DNA of 64,000 bases from Lachnospiraceae bacterium (lineage in GTDB: Bacteria > Bacillota > Clostridia > Lachnospirales > Lachnospiraceae): positions 1-64,000 of the forward strand of contig JAFYAS010000028.1 in assembly GCA_017540605.1 (NCBI GenBank). Reading direction: 5' to 3'. Shown piece by piece: positions 33,217-43,687 of the stretch. Each line of letters begins with the position of its first letter. Position 1 is the stretch's first letter. The translations under genes and the position numbers were made by a program. The notes under the pieces were generated by a model. That model made no database searches. It worked only from the letters and a program-made list of their open reading frames with translations, and was not told the origin of the DNA.

Positions 33217-34251
33217 ATGAAAAAAAGATTATTATTGAGCCTTGCGGTTGCTATGCTTATGGTATTTGCATTTGCTCCGGCGGTATATGCATTTGAGGAC
33301 AACAATGATACACCGGAGACCGCGACTCCTATCGCACTTGATCAGAAGGTTGACGGTGTTACGGAGCTTGCTCTTGATACTAGCGGATCTGCAGACAGCT
33401 ATGATATGGACTATTATGTGGTAAAGCTTGATAAGAAGATGTGGGTGAACTTTAAGGTGAGTCCCGCATATGACGGTATGAATGTCAAGATTACGGATCT
33501 TTCCGGAACAAAGGAATATGATGACAAATCGGCATTATCAGAGGATTATTCCTATGTAGCAAAGCTTTCGGCCGGCGATTATCTGATCGCCATCAGAGCG
33601 ACCTGGCCCAACAGGAGTGGCTCATATAAGCTTGAGGTCTCAAGCACTGATATCAAGCTAACAGGTACTGTCTATCCCATTACAGTCAATCCCAATCTAA
33701 AGTTTACAAAGGCTGAGCTTACCTGGGATAAGATGGCGGATGCAGACGGATATATCGTATATCAGTACGACAAGAAATCAAAGAAGTATAAGATGTTGAA
33801 GGATACCAAGAAGACCAGCGTGACGGTCAAGACTCCTGCTGTTGAGACCACCTATAAATATAAGGTTGCTGCTTATATCAATCTCGGTGATGGGAAGAAG
33901 GCTGTTGGCCCGAAGTCTGAGGTAAAGCAGGTATCCACTATGCCGAAGAAGGTAGGAAAACCCACCATCATAGGTATATCCTATGGTAAGACGATACAGG
34001 TAAAGGGCTATGATGCCAGGATATTTGTCCTCAAGTGGAAGAAGGTAAAGGGTGCCACAGGCTATTATGTTTACGGAAAGAGCGATACTCAGGACTGGAA
34101 GATACTTGATACCGTAGATGCCAATAAGGCATATCTATATGGTGGTATAGGCTTTAAATATAAGCTTCAGGTCGTACCCTACAGAAGAAAGAACGGTCTT
34201 GTGACCACCGGAACACCGTCAAAGATATTTACAACACCTACCATAAAGTAG
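33217..34251 (+). CDS. Secreted protein with PPC-like and fibronectin type III-like domains
   Basis: The start is ATG 33217 because GGAGG lies 8 bases before it and a signal peptide follows (MKKRLLLSLAVAMLMVFAFAPAVYA). Upstream in-frame codons are tandem repeat. The 344-residue protein has a pre-peptidase C-terminal-like domain (residues about 25-150: DNNDTPETATPI, YVVKLDKKMWVNFKV, LSAGDYLIAI). Two FnIII-like domains follow (LTWDKMADADGYIVYQYD; LKWKKVKGATGYYVYGK). It has no catalytic domain and no wall anchor, so it is probably a binding or accessory surface protein. Confidence 0.8.
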   Translation: MKKRLLLSLAVAMLMVFAFAPAVYAFEDNNDTPETATPIALDQKVDGVTELALDTSGSADSYDMDYYVVKLDKKMWVNFKVSPAYDGMNVKITDLSGTKEYDDKSALSEDYSYVAKLSAGDYLIAIRATWPNRSGSYKLEVSSTDIKLTGTVYPITVNPNLKFTKAELTWDKMADADGYIVYQYDKKSKKYKMLKDTKKTSVTVKTPAVETTYKYKVAAYINLGDGKKAVGPKSEVKQVSTMPKKVGKPTIIGISYGKTIQVKGYDARIFVLKWKKVKGATGYYVYGKSDTQDWKILDTVDANKAYLYGGIGFKYKLQVVPYRRKNGLVTTGTPSKIFTTPTIK

Positions 34252-34258
34252 GATCAAA

Positions 34259-34382
34259 GTAACTGTTCAGAGCGTGTTAAGATGTTATGCAGGAAGGCAT
34301 CTCGCTCCACTTTGCGAAGCAAAGTCTCTAAATGAGCGAGATGCTCGTAATGGGCAGCAGCGAAGCTGCTGAACACTTACGG
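34259..34382. repeat. Structured intergenic repeat, second full copy
   Basis: It shares long identical stretches with 26721-26837, including the AAGGCATCTCGCTCC arm, the TTTGCGAAGCAAAGTC hairpin and the GAGCGAGATGCTCGTAA arm, and ends with CAGCAGCGAAGCTGCTGAAC. The first arm of the 10-bp hairpin is missing. A further scrap (TATTCAC...TTGAACAGTTA) occurs near 34505-34535. Confidence 0.85.
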
Positions 34383-34400
34383 ATCAAAACAGTAATATTT

Positions 34401-34442
34401 CGGGAGACAGGAAATAACCTGTCTCCCGTTTTTCTTTATTTT
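34401..34442 (+). terminator. Terminator after the PPC/FnIII protein
   Basis: A perfect 11-bp stem CGGGAGACAGG / CCTGTCTCCCG with a 6-base loop, followed by TTTTTCTTTATTTT. Confidence 0.95.
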
Positions 34443-34463
34443 GTGTAAAAAAAATGTTATAAT
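34435..34463 (+). promoter_or_regulatory. Promoter of the type IV pilus locus
   Basis: An extended -10 element TGTTATAAT (TATAAT at 34458-34463) with a weak TTTATT 17 bases upstream. The leader to the giant prepilin gene is about 90 bases. Confidence 0.6.
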
Positions 34464-34558
34464 CAAAACAACTATGACTACCGATATACTATTTAGATTA
34501 TGGCAACTATTCACTTAAGCATTGAACAGTTACAATTATTGGTAAAACAGGCGGTAAA

Positions 34559-37500
34559 ATGATGATACAAAAAATGATAGCTAAATTAAAAAACGCCTTA
34601 AAAGCAGCAAAGGACAATGCGGGCTTCACTCTTGTGGAGATGATCGTAGTGCTTGCTGTTATTTCTGTTGTTCTCGGAGCGGCTGCCTGGGGTGTTGCAG
34701 GTTGGGTTTCGCATTTTGAATATATCAGCAGTGAGGAGAAGGCAAGAACCATTTATCTTGCGGCACAGTCAGCTCTTTCTGCGGAGGAGAGCAGAGGAAC
34801 TCTTGATGATTATATAGCAAAGCTCAGGAAGGATATGGCCGGGGATGGTACGAACAGTACTATTTTCACCCAGAAGGAGGTTGATCCTGAAAAGACCTAC
34901 GAGAACGAGAATCCTGATCTTAAGAAAACAGATTTCAATATTCCCTACGAGAAGGATAACGAGGGCAATGAGCATGAATATGGCTATTTGTCCGTAAAGC
35001 AGGGTGATTATGCCAGTAATGTGAATTCCCCTCTCTTTGGTCTTTTAAATAACTATATCACAGACAAAGAAGCCTTGAATGGTTCGATAGTCATTGAGTT
35101 TGACCTGACCGCCGGCAAGGTTTATTCCGTGTTTTACAGCGCTTGGGCTACAGAGATAGACTATAGCACGAGTGGAGAAAGTGCAGTTCGCGCGCCATTT
35201 TATATCTATTATGAGAATGAAACCCATGATGCCAGACGAGAGGCAGAAAGAACAAGCTGTACAGTTGGCTATTATGCTTCCAATCAGGTAAATGTCATAA
35301 CTCTCGATACTGGGGTCCCCTTAAATGTTGTTGAAAAAACACTTCACAACAAGGAGACTCTATATCTCGACGTTAATTCCGATTCAGAACTTAATGATAC
35401 AGATACAGCCTTTGAGATAAGTATATGGAAAAAGGGCAATGCATCTTCCGGGAATGGTAACGGTGGTTCTGCCTTCAATTCCCTTATTCCCACAGCCTAT
35501 GCAGAGGGAGAGCCTGATGTAAAGGTTTGTACCTTCACTGTGGAGAAGGGGCTTCTTCTTACCTGCGGACAGTCAAGAGTTGACAAGCTCAAGGTAACAT
35601 TTGCGGATTCCTTTGCATATCCTGACGGAAGCAAGGAAAGAGAGATGGATTTTATCGTATCCTGCAAGAAGTCAGAAGCACCTGATGAGCTTTCAAAGGA
35701 CGAGGCTGAGAGAAGAGATGTTCTAAGCATTATGCTTGATGCTATGACAACATCTCAGTCCTATGCTACCTATGAAAAGCAGGACGACAAGCTAAAGAAG
35801 ACGGATTCCAACTCATATTCCATCACAAGACTTATAGGTTGTGATCCCTCGGATATCTATGCCGAGGTATCTGCGGTACCGGGAACGGGCGCAGCTCTTG
35901 CTTATGCGCCGGGACCTTCGGATAATTCCAATGTTGAGAATGCCCTGTTCGCAACAAAGGCAGATGATGATACTGACAGGGCCAATCCCGACCTTTTCAA
36001 GATAGAGAAAAACAGACATCTTTCCAATATCAGATACCTTGAGGAATTTGTAGAGGATAGCGATCAATATACCTACAGACTGATAGATGACATCAATTAT
36101 GATGATGCCATTGTTTATGATACCCTAAATGCATTTCCTGATCCGGATGATCCCAAGGTGACAGAAAAACATGGTTTCCCTGAGATCTATATGTTAAATG
36201 AAAAGAGCATATTTGATGGTGCCGGAAGATTGATAGCCAACTTAAGCCTTGATAATGGTTCGGCGGTGTCTTATGAAAGAGATGCTGAGGGCAAGGTGGA
36301 TACCACCGGTGATATAAAAAATATCGCCAAAACTCTGGGTATATTCGGAACCAACAGAGGCGAGATAAAGGAGATCATTTTCTCAAATGTCAAGGCGGAG
36401 CTTAAATCTGCCATGACAGCGGCAAGTTCTGATAAGGCTATATATGGTGATAGCGTTGAGGCAGCAGGTATCGTAAGCGGAAGAAATGAAGGAAAGCTTA
36501 GAGAGCTTTATTTTGACAAGGATTGTGGGATAAATGCTGAAGTATTTGCTTCTGTATCAAGCGATATAGATGAGGCAAAGGCAGCAGGGGTAGATATAAC
36601 AAAGGCCTCTGAAAAGAAGGATATATACAAGAGATATGCCTGTGGAGTAGGTATGGTTTCGGGAACCTCTATGCTTCAGGGCGGTTTTGTATTTGATAGG
36701 ATCAGAACTGCTGGACAGGTTACCGGACATATAAACGGTCCGGGCTCGACAGTTTATGAGACCCCTGCCGTATCTAGCACTGCCGATAGAGCTGCAATCT
36801 TTGATGATGTTGCCGAAAAGGAACCGGGCTTCACCAATGCGGATAAGTACACCTATGGTGTTGGCGGTGTATTTGGCTATGTATTCGGAAAGTATGTAGG
36901 CCTTCCGAAGCATCTTGGAATAGGTGTATATGAGACCAAGGAAGAAGCAGCAAAAGCCGGAGTTCCTGCAAGTGTTGAAGGACTCAAGGAAAAGTCGGTT
37001 GAAGAGGGCGGCTATATTTCCATGACAAAAAAAGATCCTGTAACGGATGAGAATGGCAAGGTTACTGATTATACCGAAACCAATGAAGATCTTTTTGAAG
37101 GCTGGAACAATGAATCCATTGTCAATAAGGCAAAGGTGTCCGGTGGATCGTTTACAGGGGGTATCGTTGGAAATATCTTCGTAAATGGCCTTGAGATAGA
37201 CGACAGCAAGCGTGTGGATACCAAGGGCGATTATATCATCCCTGATGATGCCGTGCCTCAGCTTGTGAACTGTCACAATTACGGTGACACTGATGGAGAT
37301 GACTTCGTGGGCGGAATCGTGGGAGTGAACGGTGTAGATTCCTATATCTACGATTGTCAGTCCTTTGGAAAGCCCTCGGCAAATGAGGACGATGGAAGCG
37401 GTATCGGTGGCGGAGTTTCTTCGGGAATCACATCTGAGAACTTTGGATTTATAAAGAATTGTAATATAGACCGCGCTGAAGCTGATGCTGACAGCGAAGG

Positions 37501-40500
37501 AAAGGCCTATGTCCCTGTGATCAAGGGAAATATGCTGGTGGCCGGAGCTATCACGTCTGTCAATCATGAGCATTGCGTCATCGAGGATTGTAGTACTGCC
37601 CTTAAGGATATTAGCTCTACAGACAAGATCACCATCATTGGCGACAATATGGATACCTTCGGTTATCTTGTGGGCAATAACTACGGTGTTGTGAAAGGTG
37701 GTAGATCCGGAGATTATCTTGGCTATGATTCTAACCGTACCAAGATGATCATCGGTGGTGCAGTCGGTGTCAATTATTCGGTTGTTAAAAATGTTGATGT
37801 TACCTTTGATTTCGTGGATTCGGGTTCTGCCGAGGTGATCGGTGGAATAGTCGGCGAGAACAGAGGCCTTGTTACTGACTGTAATTTTGGTGGCTCTATC
37901 GACAAGCAGACAGGTGCTATGTCGAAATCTATGAAGATCGGTGGTATAGCCGGAAGGAATTATTATGATTCCGCCAATACTTATATTACAGATGCAGAGA
38001 AAAAAGCACTTATTGAGAATTGCTACCTCATAGGCGGAAGCTTCAAGGTAAAGGGTGTCTGCGGTTATACCGATACCTCAAGCGAAGCAAAGAGGATCAG
38101 TGAAAGCTCTGCGGTGGGTGGTATCTGCGGAACCAATGAATCGAGTGCAACCATAAAGACCTGTTATGTTACAGAGAGAAGTAAGGTGGATGCTAACCTT
38201 AATTCCATTCCCGATAATAAGGTGCAGAGTAAGCTTGAGGTGCGCTATGGTATGGCTGGCGGTATTGCCGCTGTCAACAAGGGCACTGTATCCGATTGTG
38301 GTTACACCGACAAGCTTTTCTATCTGTCTGATGAGCATACCTTTTTACAGACCGAGGATACCAAGGATATAACTACAGATATGAATCTCATGCTTCAGGT
38401 AAAGGCGCCTTTAACTAATGTTACTTCTACCACAACAAACACAGCAAGAGACGGAGTAAATGATCTTTATACGCTTTTTATAGATCCCGATACCGGAGAG
38501 CTTTCCCAGACCATAAAGGATCAGTGCGGATATCTGACAGATGATAAGGCAAGCTATAAATATGCTCTTCCAAAGGGAGAATATGACGCATCGAAAAACA
38601 GCTTTATCCTTTCTATGAGCGAAGGAAAAGGATCTATAGGTGGAGTAGTCGGCTACAATGCGGCAAGCGGTAGCGTGAAGTCCTGCGCATCCGGCAGGTG
38701 GGTGGTGGAGAACTATCTTCCTGCAGTGAGATATATAGCTACAGGTGGTGTTATAGGCTACAACACTGCTACGGGCAACAATGTTTCCGAGCTTATGAAT
38801 CTTGCTTATGTAAGAGATGAGCTTACCTTTATTCCGGAAAATGCTCTTGATGCTTATGGTCGTGTAACGGCTAATGCTACAAATGCTGATCTTTCTCTTG
38901 ACAATCGCTTCTACTATGTAGGTGGTGTTATCGGAATGCAGAGTACTGAAAAGAGTTCGGGTTGGACACTGGATAAATGTATAAATGTGGGAACAGTATT
39001 AAACTACTACGGCAACAATGCAGGTGGAGTAGTGGGAAGAGTCTGTGGCACAGGCGGTAATGTTGAATATTGCTATAATTACGGTATGCTTATGACAGGC
39101 TTTACCACGGAGTATAAAAACGGATATAGCGGAACTGCCGGAGGAATAGTATCACACTATACGGATCTTAAGGCCGGCAATACCAACAATATAATGCACT
39201 GTATAAACTACGGTACCGTAGGCTTTCCAGCCCAGGGGTTAGATTATCAGACCAATATAAGGAAGAGCAAGAGAGGTGGGGCAATGGCCAACGATACCGG
39301 TGGTATAGTTGGCGAGATTTCTGCTCCTCAAAGCAAATATCTTTATACTGTAAATATCGTTGACTGTGTCAATGCAAAGGAAGCAAGAGTTTATGCCTAT
39401 TCAACCGATTCGGGCATAGTCGGAAAGGTTGGTTGTCTTTTCAATGAGTTTGTGGATGGCGGTACCAACTTTACGGTAAACTGCCTCTTTGTAAATGTTG
39501 ACACCTGCAGAAACTATTCGTCAAACATTTGGAATTGTCAGAATATCAATGGCAATGATAAATTACTATCAAAGAATGTAGCTGGCATTTATTCAGGTCG
39601 AGATAAATACGATCCTAATACAAAGGTTCCAAGACTCGGTTATACAACCATTCAGAACTGCTTCAGTGTGAATCTTGGGCAGGGCTTTTCGAATGATAAT
39701 TTAAAGAATGTTATTGAATATAATAATGGTGACATAGGACATATATTGGGTTATTCGGAGGACAATTCAGAAAAGTCGACCGGTATTACAGAGTATAAGA
39801 ACGGAAGGATAGCCGCAGAGAAAAATAAAACTCCTGATGAAAGTATTCTTACCTACAGATACTGCGGTAACAATTTCTTTATTGATGAGGTTTCCTTCCA
39901 ATACAATAATTATCAGGGTTTGCTTAAGGAGTCAGGCTTTGACTCTTCTGCTACAAAGGATCTTAATCATTTAAAGTATGCTAGAAGAGTGTGTGCTTTT
40001 GTTGCGGAAAATGCAGCAGAAGCTCCGACAGATTCTATCACTCCGGTGGAATTTGAAGCAACGGAGCATCGTAATGCTATTCAGGTGGCGGCAGATGAAA
40101 ACAGAGTAGATAAGCTGAGCTACAGGATAGGCGCTTTGAGGGTTATCTCTGTTGCTTACGGTTCTGAGAAGAATAAATTTGCTTTGGTTCAAGTTCCCTA
40201 TATGTATGACATCTATAAGCTTAATACCCACAACACCTGGGTTTCAGGAAATAAGCTTCATATAAAGACAGCCTATGGCGAATATGAAACGGATATCATA
40301 TACAAATTTACCGAAAAAGGCTCGGCCTCTCCCTATACCGTAGGGACTAATGGAAATCTCAATCATACTGTATTTGATAAGCTGCTTAAGACAGGTGCTT
40401 TAGCTCCTGATAAGAAATCACGTCTTCCCTATGCAGATGAGTATGATATGGACTATACAGAGCTTGACAATGCATTTGTTGCTTATGTAACTAAGCTTAA

Positions 40501-43066
40501 GAAGGATAGACAGCCTGATAAGGTAAAGAATGTAAAGGTTGCTGAAAGTACTCTTTCAGGCAATTACAACGTGACCTGGGAGATAGATGGAACCGGTTCG
40601 TTGGCCAACAGATTCTATGTAAGGCTTAAGTTCTATTCCTTCCCTTCTGATATGGTCATTGATAAGAATAAGTTCGAATCGGATACGGATAACTATGACT
40701 CTTATCTTGTTCCTGAATCAGATAAGCTTGCCAATCCTCAGACACTGACCTCCAACGGTACTACCGCTACCTTTGTAACACCGGGGGGACTTCCCGAGAC
40801 AGAGGGCTATACCAACTATGTGGTGGCACAGGTGTGTGATGCAAAGGCTATTGACGATGGACTGGGCGACACCTATTACAGTAGGATTGATGAAAATCCC
40901 AACTGCTATACTGCACTTAAGAAAAAGCTTCCTACCCCTGAGTACGAGATAGTATCCTATAAGGGTGAATGGGTATTGCATCTAAAGAATGCCGAGGACT
41001 TCGAAGGCTATGTGGGTCTTAAGAATTTCAAGGCAGGCGCTTATGCATTAAACGGCTCGAATATTGACAACAATAGAAATGTATGGATGACGGTTAACAA
41101 TATAGAAGAGAGCCTCGGTGGAAAAGCTAAGAGCGAGCTTCTAAACAATACCGTTGATGCCACCAAGCTTGCAAAGGGTGAGGCTAATCTTAAACTCTAT
41201 GGCTATGTAACAGCTGACGGCTGTCTTGATTCGGATCTTTATGAGTTCACTGTTTATATTCCGACAAGTGCAGATCCTGAATTTGAATATGGGGTAACTG
41301 ATGTTGAAAGAAAGCTTTCAAAGGGTACAAAGCCTACTTATTCAGGAAAGCTAAGCTATACAGCTTATGTAGAGACAGCTCCTGTAGATCAGAGGTTCAG
41401 ACTTGAGCTTTATGGTATAAAGAAGGATAGTTCCGGCAAGGAGACCTATGAGACCCTTGCGGTAAAAAATTATGACCGCAGCATATCAGATGCGGAAACT
41501 GATATAAGTATCGGTTATTATGATGTCAGAAGAGATATCAATCTGAGAAACTACGATAGCTTTGGAGTGGCTTGCTGGCCTGCATCCACAAGTAAGGATG
41601 AAACTGTCAACTACTTCTTTGAGACTTCTGAAGAAAATGCTGTCGGTAAAGCCAGAGCGTCAGGCTTTATCACAGATATTTCCGAGGCTGAGACACATTA
41701 TTACTATCATCTTGTCACCTCCAATGAGGTAGACAGGAATATAAAGATCACTGTAGAGGGTGATACCTTTAACTGGACTATGGATAAGAGCTATTATGGC
41801 ACTGCAGCACCTTGTGATCTTATTATAGAGGTTTATGCTATTCCCAAGGAATCTGCAAAGGATGCTATGACAGCTGAGGAGATAAAGGCAATCTCTGCTG
41901 ACCCCGCATATACCTATACCGCTGAAGGTATCGGTTCCTATGAGGTTTTGAGAAAGCAGACAGAGACCTATGATTGGGCGAATAACAGATATTATGCTCT
42001 TATAAAGGTAAGAGATCAGGCTTCATCAGATGATGCTGATTATGTGGCTTCAGATGATGCGGCTATGCTTGATCTGCCTCTTCCGGACCCTGTGATAGAT
42101 GTATATACACTTGGTTATGGCAAGGATTTTGTAGTGCTTAAAAATCACGATGAATTCGAGGAGTACTTTGTTAAGTATCCTGAATATAAGGATATTACAA
42201 CTGTTACTGTAACAGTTGAGGAGAGAGAGTATTCTCCTTTTACAATAAGCTTTGATAGTTCTACATGGCCGCATACACATGATGTAGCCACCGAGATAGC
42301 GGTTCCCTATTCCGCAATCATGAGAAAACGGAATAACACAGGTAATCGTAAAACAGACGGATCAAAGGTGAATATCACTGCTACGGTAGCGGCCAAGAAG
42401 GATGATGTGGTTATCAATACCAATGCTACAGACTTTGATGGTAATGTTTATATGCCGGGTAAGACTGAGCCTGTTCCTTCGGGACTTGAATATAAGTTTG
42501 GCAATGCCAATGCAAGACCTACCTTTGAGAGAGATTCTGAGACAGGAAAGCTTCGGGTTAAGTATAATAATACCATGAAGATCATTTGTACGGAAACAGC
42601 GCCTCAGATAGATTCCTTTGGATTTAGCTTTGTAGTTACCGGAGAACCTATCGCTGATAATGGAAATAAGACTAAGGCTGTTATCCTTGCAAGAAAGGAT
42701 GATGCATTTAGGCTGTCCATTGGTGATGACCTAAAAACAGTCGATCTTTCTATGGATATTGATGATTCTGTGGATTTTGCTGATTATAAGAATATCAGAG
42801 TTTGCTTCTGGCTGACACAGAATGGCGATTATGATGACCGTATGCTATATCATATGTTTGAGCTTAGCAGCACGGATTATGAGAAATATCGAAAGACTGT
42901 GGATGGAGTTGTTCTTGATCTGTCGTCGGGCAGTGAAGAGTATTTGTTTGTAAGATATTATTGCAATACGAACGAATATATCGTTTCCGGTGATACGCAA
43001 GCTGCCAAGGGTAACAAGAGAGGATATTATCACTTTAGGATAGATCCTGCAACAATACCGAATTAG
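34559..43066 (+). CDS. Giant prepilin-type adhesin (2835 residues) with GLUG-like repeats
   Basis: The N-terminus is a canonical type IV prepilin: a 22-residue basic leader ending NAG, then FTLVEMIVVLAVISVVLGAA with Glu at position 5 after the Gly22/Phe23 cleavage site. This is followed by about 2800 residues of extracellular sequence, against 150-250 in ordinary pilins. Residues about 700-1620 contain many GGIVG/GGVVGYN...C repeats like the GLUG motif, folding as beta-solenoid; the C-terminal third (from about 1980) has Ig/FnIII-like units (KVKNVKVAE, YNVTWEIDG). No second membrane helix or wall-sorting signal is seen. It is the first gene of the pilus locus, so it is probably a tip or minor pilin serving as adhesin. 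The ATG at 34562 is an alternative start. Confidence 0.85.
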   Translation: MMIQKMIAKLKNALKAAKDNAGFTLVEMIVVLAVISVVLGAAAWGVAGWVSHFEYISSEEKARTIYLAAQSALSAEESRGTLDDYIAKLRKDMAGDGTNSTIFTQKEVDPEKTYENENPDLKKTDFNIPYEKDNEGNEHEYGYLSVKQGDYASNVNSPLFGLLNNYITDKEALNGSIVIEFDLTAGKVYSVFYSAWATEIDYSTSGESAVRAPFYIYYENETHDARREAERTSCTVGYYASNQVNVITLDTGVPLNVVEKTLHNKETLYLDVNSDSELNDTDTAFEISIWKKGNASSGNGNGGSAFNSLIPTAYAEGEPDVKVCTFTVEKGLLLTCGQSRVDKLKVTFADSFAYPDGSKEREMDFIVSCKKSEAPDELSKDEAERRDVLSIMLDAMTTSQSYATYEKQDDKLKKTDSNSYSITRLIGCDPSDIYAEVSAVPGTGAALAYAPGPSDNSNVENALFATKADDDTDRANPDLFKIEKNRHLSNIRYLEEFVEDSDQYTYRLIDDINYDDAIVYDTLNAFPDPDDPKVTEKHGFPEIYMLNEKSIFDGAGRLIANLSLDNGSAVSYERDAEGKVDTTGDIKNIAKTLGIFGTNRGEIKEIIFSNVKAELKSAMTAASSDKAIYGDSVEAAGIVSGRNEGKLRELYFDKDCGINAEVFASVSSDIDEAKAAGVDITKASEKKDIYKRYACGVGMVSGTSMLQGGFVFDRIRTAGQVTGHINGPGSTVYETPAVSSTADRAAIFDDVAEKEPGFTNADKYTYGVGGVFGYVFGKYVGLPKHLGIGVYETKEEAAKAGVPASVEGLKEKSVEEGGYISMTKKDPVTDENGKVTDYTETNEDLFEGWNNESIVNKAKVSGGSFTGGIVGNIFVNGLEIDDSKRVDTKGDYIIPDDAVPQLVNCHNYGDTDGDDFVGGIVGVNGVDSYIYDCQSFGKPSANEDDGSGIGGGVSSGITSENFGFIKNCNIDRAEADADSEGKAYVPVIKGNMLVAGAITSVNHEHCVIEDCSTALKDISSTDKITIIGDNMDTFGYLVGNNYGVVKGGRSGDYLGYDSNRTKMIIGGAVGVNYSVVKNVDVTFDFVDSGSAEVIGGIVGENRGLVTDCNFGGSIDKQTGAMSKSMKIGGIAGRNYYDSANTYITDAEKKALIENCYLIGGSFKVKGVCGYTDTSSEAKRISESSAVGGICGTNESSATIKTCYVTERSKVDANLNSIPDNKVQSKLEVRYGMAGGIAAVNKGTVSDCGYTDKLFYLSDEHTFLQTEDTKDITTDMNLMLQVKAPLTNVTSTTTNTARDGVNDLYTLFIDPDTGELSQTIKDQCGYLTDDKASYKYALPKGEYDASKNSFILSMSEGKGSIGGVVGYNAASGSVKSCASGRWVVENYLPAVRYIATGGVIGYNTATGNNVSELMNLAYVRDELTFIPENALDAYGRVTANATNADLSLDNRFYYVGGVIGMQSTEKSSGWTLDKCINVGTVLNYYGNNAGGVVGRVCGTGGNVEYCYNYGMLMTGFTTEYKNGYSGTAGGIVSHYTDLKAGNTNNIMHCINYGTVGFPAQGLDYQTNIRKSKRGGAMANDTGGIVGEISAPQSKYLYTVNIVDCVNAKEARVYAYSTDSGIVGKVGCLFNEFVDGGTNFTVNCLFVNVDTCRNYSSNIWNCQNINGNDKLLSKNVAGIYSGRDKYDPNTKVPRLGYTTIQNCFSVNLGQGFSNDNLKNVIEYNNGDIGHILGYSEDNSEKSTGITEYKNGRIAAEKNKTPDESILTYRYCGNNFFIDEVSFQYNNYQGLLKESGFDSSATKDLNHLKYARRVCAFVAENAAEAPTDSITPVEFEATEHRNAIQVAADENRVDKLSYRIGALRVISVAYGSEKNKFALVQVPYMYDIYKLNTHNTWVSGNKLHIKTAYGEYETDIIYKFTEKGSASPYTVGTNGNLNHTVFDKLLKTGALAPDKKSRLPYADEYDMDYTELDNAFVAYVTKLKKDRQPDKVKNVKVAESTLSGNYNVTWEIDGTGSLANRFYVRLKFYSFPSDMVIDKNKFESDTDNYDSYLVPESDKLANPQTLTSNGTTATFVTPGGLPETEGYTNYVVAQVCDAKAIDDGLGDTYYSRIDENPNCYTALKKKLPTPEYEIVSYKGEWVLHLKNAEDFEGYVGLKNFKAGAYALNGSNIDNNRNVWMTVNNIEESLGGKAKSELLNNTVDATKLAKGEANLKLYGYVTADGCLDSDLYEFTVYIPTSADPEFEYGVTDVERKLSKGTKPTYSGKLSYTAYVETAPVDQRFRLELYGIKKDSSGKETYETLAVKNYDRSISDAETDISIGYYDVRRDINLRNYDSFGVACWPASTSKDETVNYFFETSEENAVGKARASGFITDISEAETHYYYHLVTSNEVDRNIKITVEGDTFNWTMDKSYYGTAAPCDLIIEVYAIPKESAKDAMTAEEIKAISADPAYTYTAEGIGSYEVLRKQTETYDWANNRYYALIKVRDQASSDDADYVASDDAAMLDLPLPDPVIDVYTLGYGKDFVVLKNHDEFEEYFVKYPEYKDITTVTVTVEEREYSPFTISFDSSTWPHTHDVATEIAVPYSAIMRKRNNTGNRKTDGSKVNITATVAAKKDDVVINTNATDFDGNVYMPGKTEPVPSGLEYKFGNANARPTFERDSETGKLRVKYNNTMKIICTETAPQIDSFGFSFVVTGEPIADNGNKTKAVILARKDDAFRLSIGDDLKTVDLSMDIDDSVDFADYKNIRVCFWLTQNGDYDDRMLYHMFELSSTDYEKYRKTVDGVVLDLSSGSEEYLFVRYYCNTNEYIVSGDTQAAKGNKRGYYHFRIDPATIPN

Positions 43067-43094
43067 ATCATTCCTTATTTTGAGAGGTTAGATT

Positions 43095-43595
43095 ATGCTA
43101 AAAAAACAAGCCTCAAAATTTCATAAACTCGACGATCGTGGCGCTGCCATGATCGTCGTTACCTGTGTAATGATGATAGTTTCAATCCTTGCACTTACTC
43201 TTTTGATGGCTGCATATCAGATGTTTGCCACGGTAAATGATGAGGGGCGGGATGCTCTCAATTATCAGCAGGCTATGTCATTTTCTGAGGTTCTTAAATC
43301 AAGGCTTGTTACGGCTCCCGATAAAAGAGCTACACTTCATGATGAGCTTGTGGAGCATATCGATGACTTTGTAAAGGATACTACCGAAGGCTATGACAAG
43401 GCCATATTGGAGGGTAAGACCACAGGTGATGTCAACGATATTACATTGACTCTTGATAAAGCCGAGGTGAAGGGATGTCTTGTGATCACAACCACCCTTT
43501 ATGACGGGGCCAAGGTGGTATCTACCGTAAGATCGAAATACAAGGCAAAGGATGAAGGCTCGGGAGTGGTCTATAAGTTTTACGAATACTATTGA
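43095..43595 (+). CDS. PilX-like minor prepilin
   Basis: The 166-residue protein has a basic leader ending in Gly16, then AAMIVVTCVMMIVSILALTLLMAA, the hydrophobic helix of a pilin. Position 5 is not Glu, as in PilX/GspK-type minor pilins that cap the fibre. The rest is a small soluble domain (HDELVEHIDDFV, LTLDKAEVKGCLVITTTLYD). GAGAGG precedes the ATG. Its place between the giant prepilin and two PilV/PilW-like genes matches the minor-pilin operons of Gram-negative type IV pili. Confidence 0.78.
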   Translation: MLKKQASKFHKLDDRGAAMIVVTCVMMIVSILALTLLMAAYQMFATVNDEGRDALNYQQAMSFSEVLKSRLVTAPDKRATLHDELVEHIDDFVKDTTEGYDKAILEGKTTGDVNDITLTLDKAEVKGCLVITTTLYDGAKVVSTVRSKYKAKDEGSGVVYKFYEYY

Positions 43596-43687
43596 TATTG
43601 AAAAGGCTTTAAGTTTTATTTGGCACTTAAGTATTGGTCAGTTGATGCCGGAAGATATGAGATATGATTAAGAAGGAGGTGATGGCA

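Noticed and set aside
36557..37573. A 338-codon open frame on the minus strand inside the giant prepilin gene
   Set aside because: It lies wholly antisense to a continuous, well-supported coding frame, has no domain I recognise and reads like shadow-frame composition.
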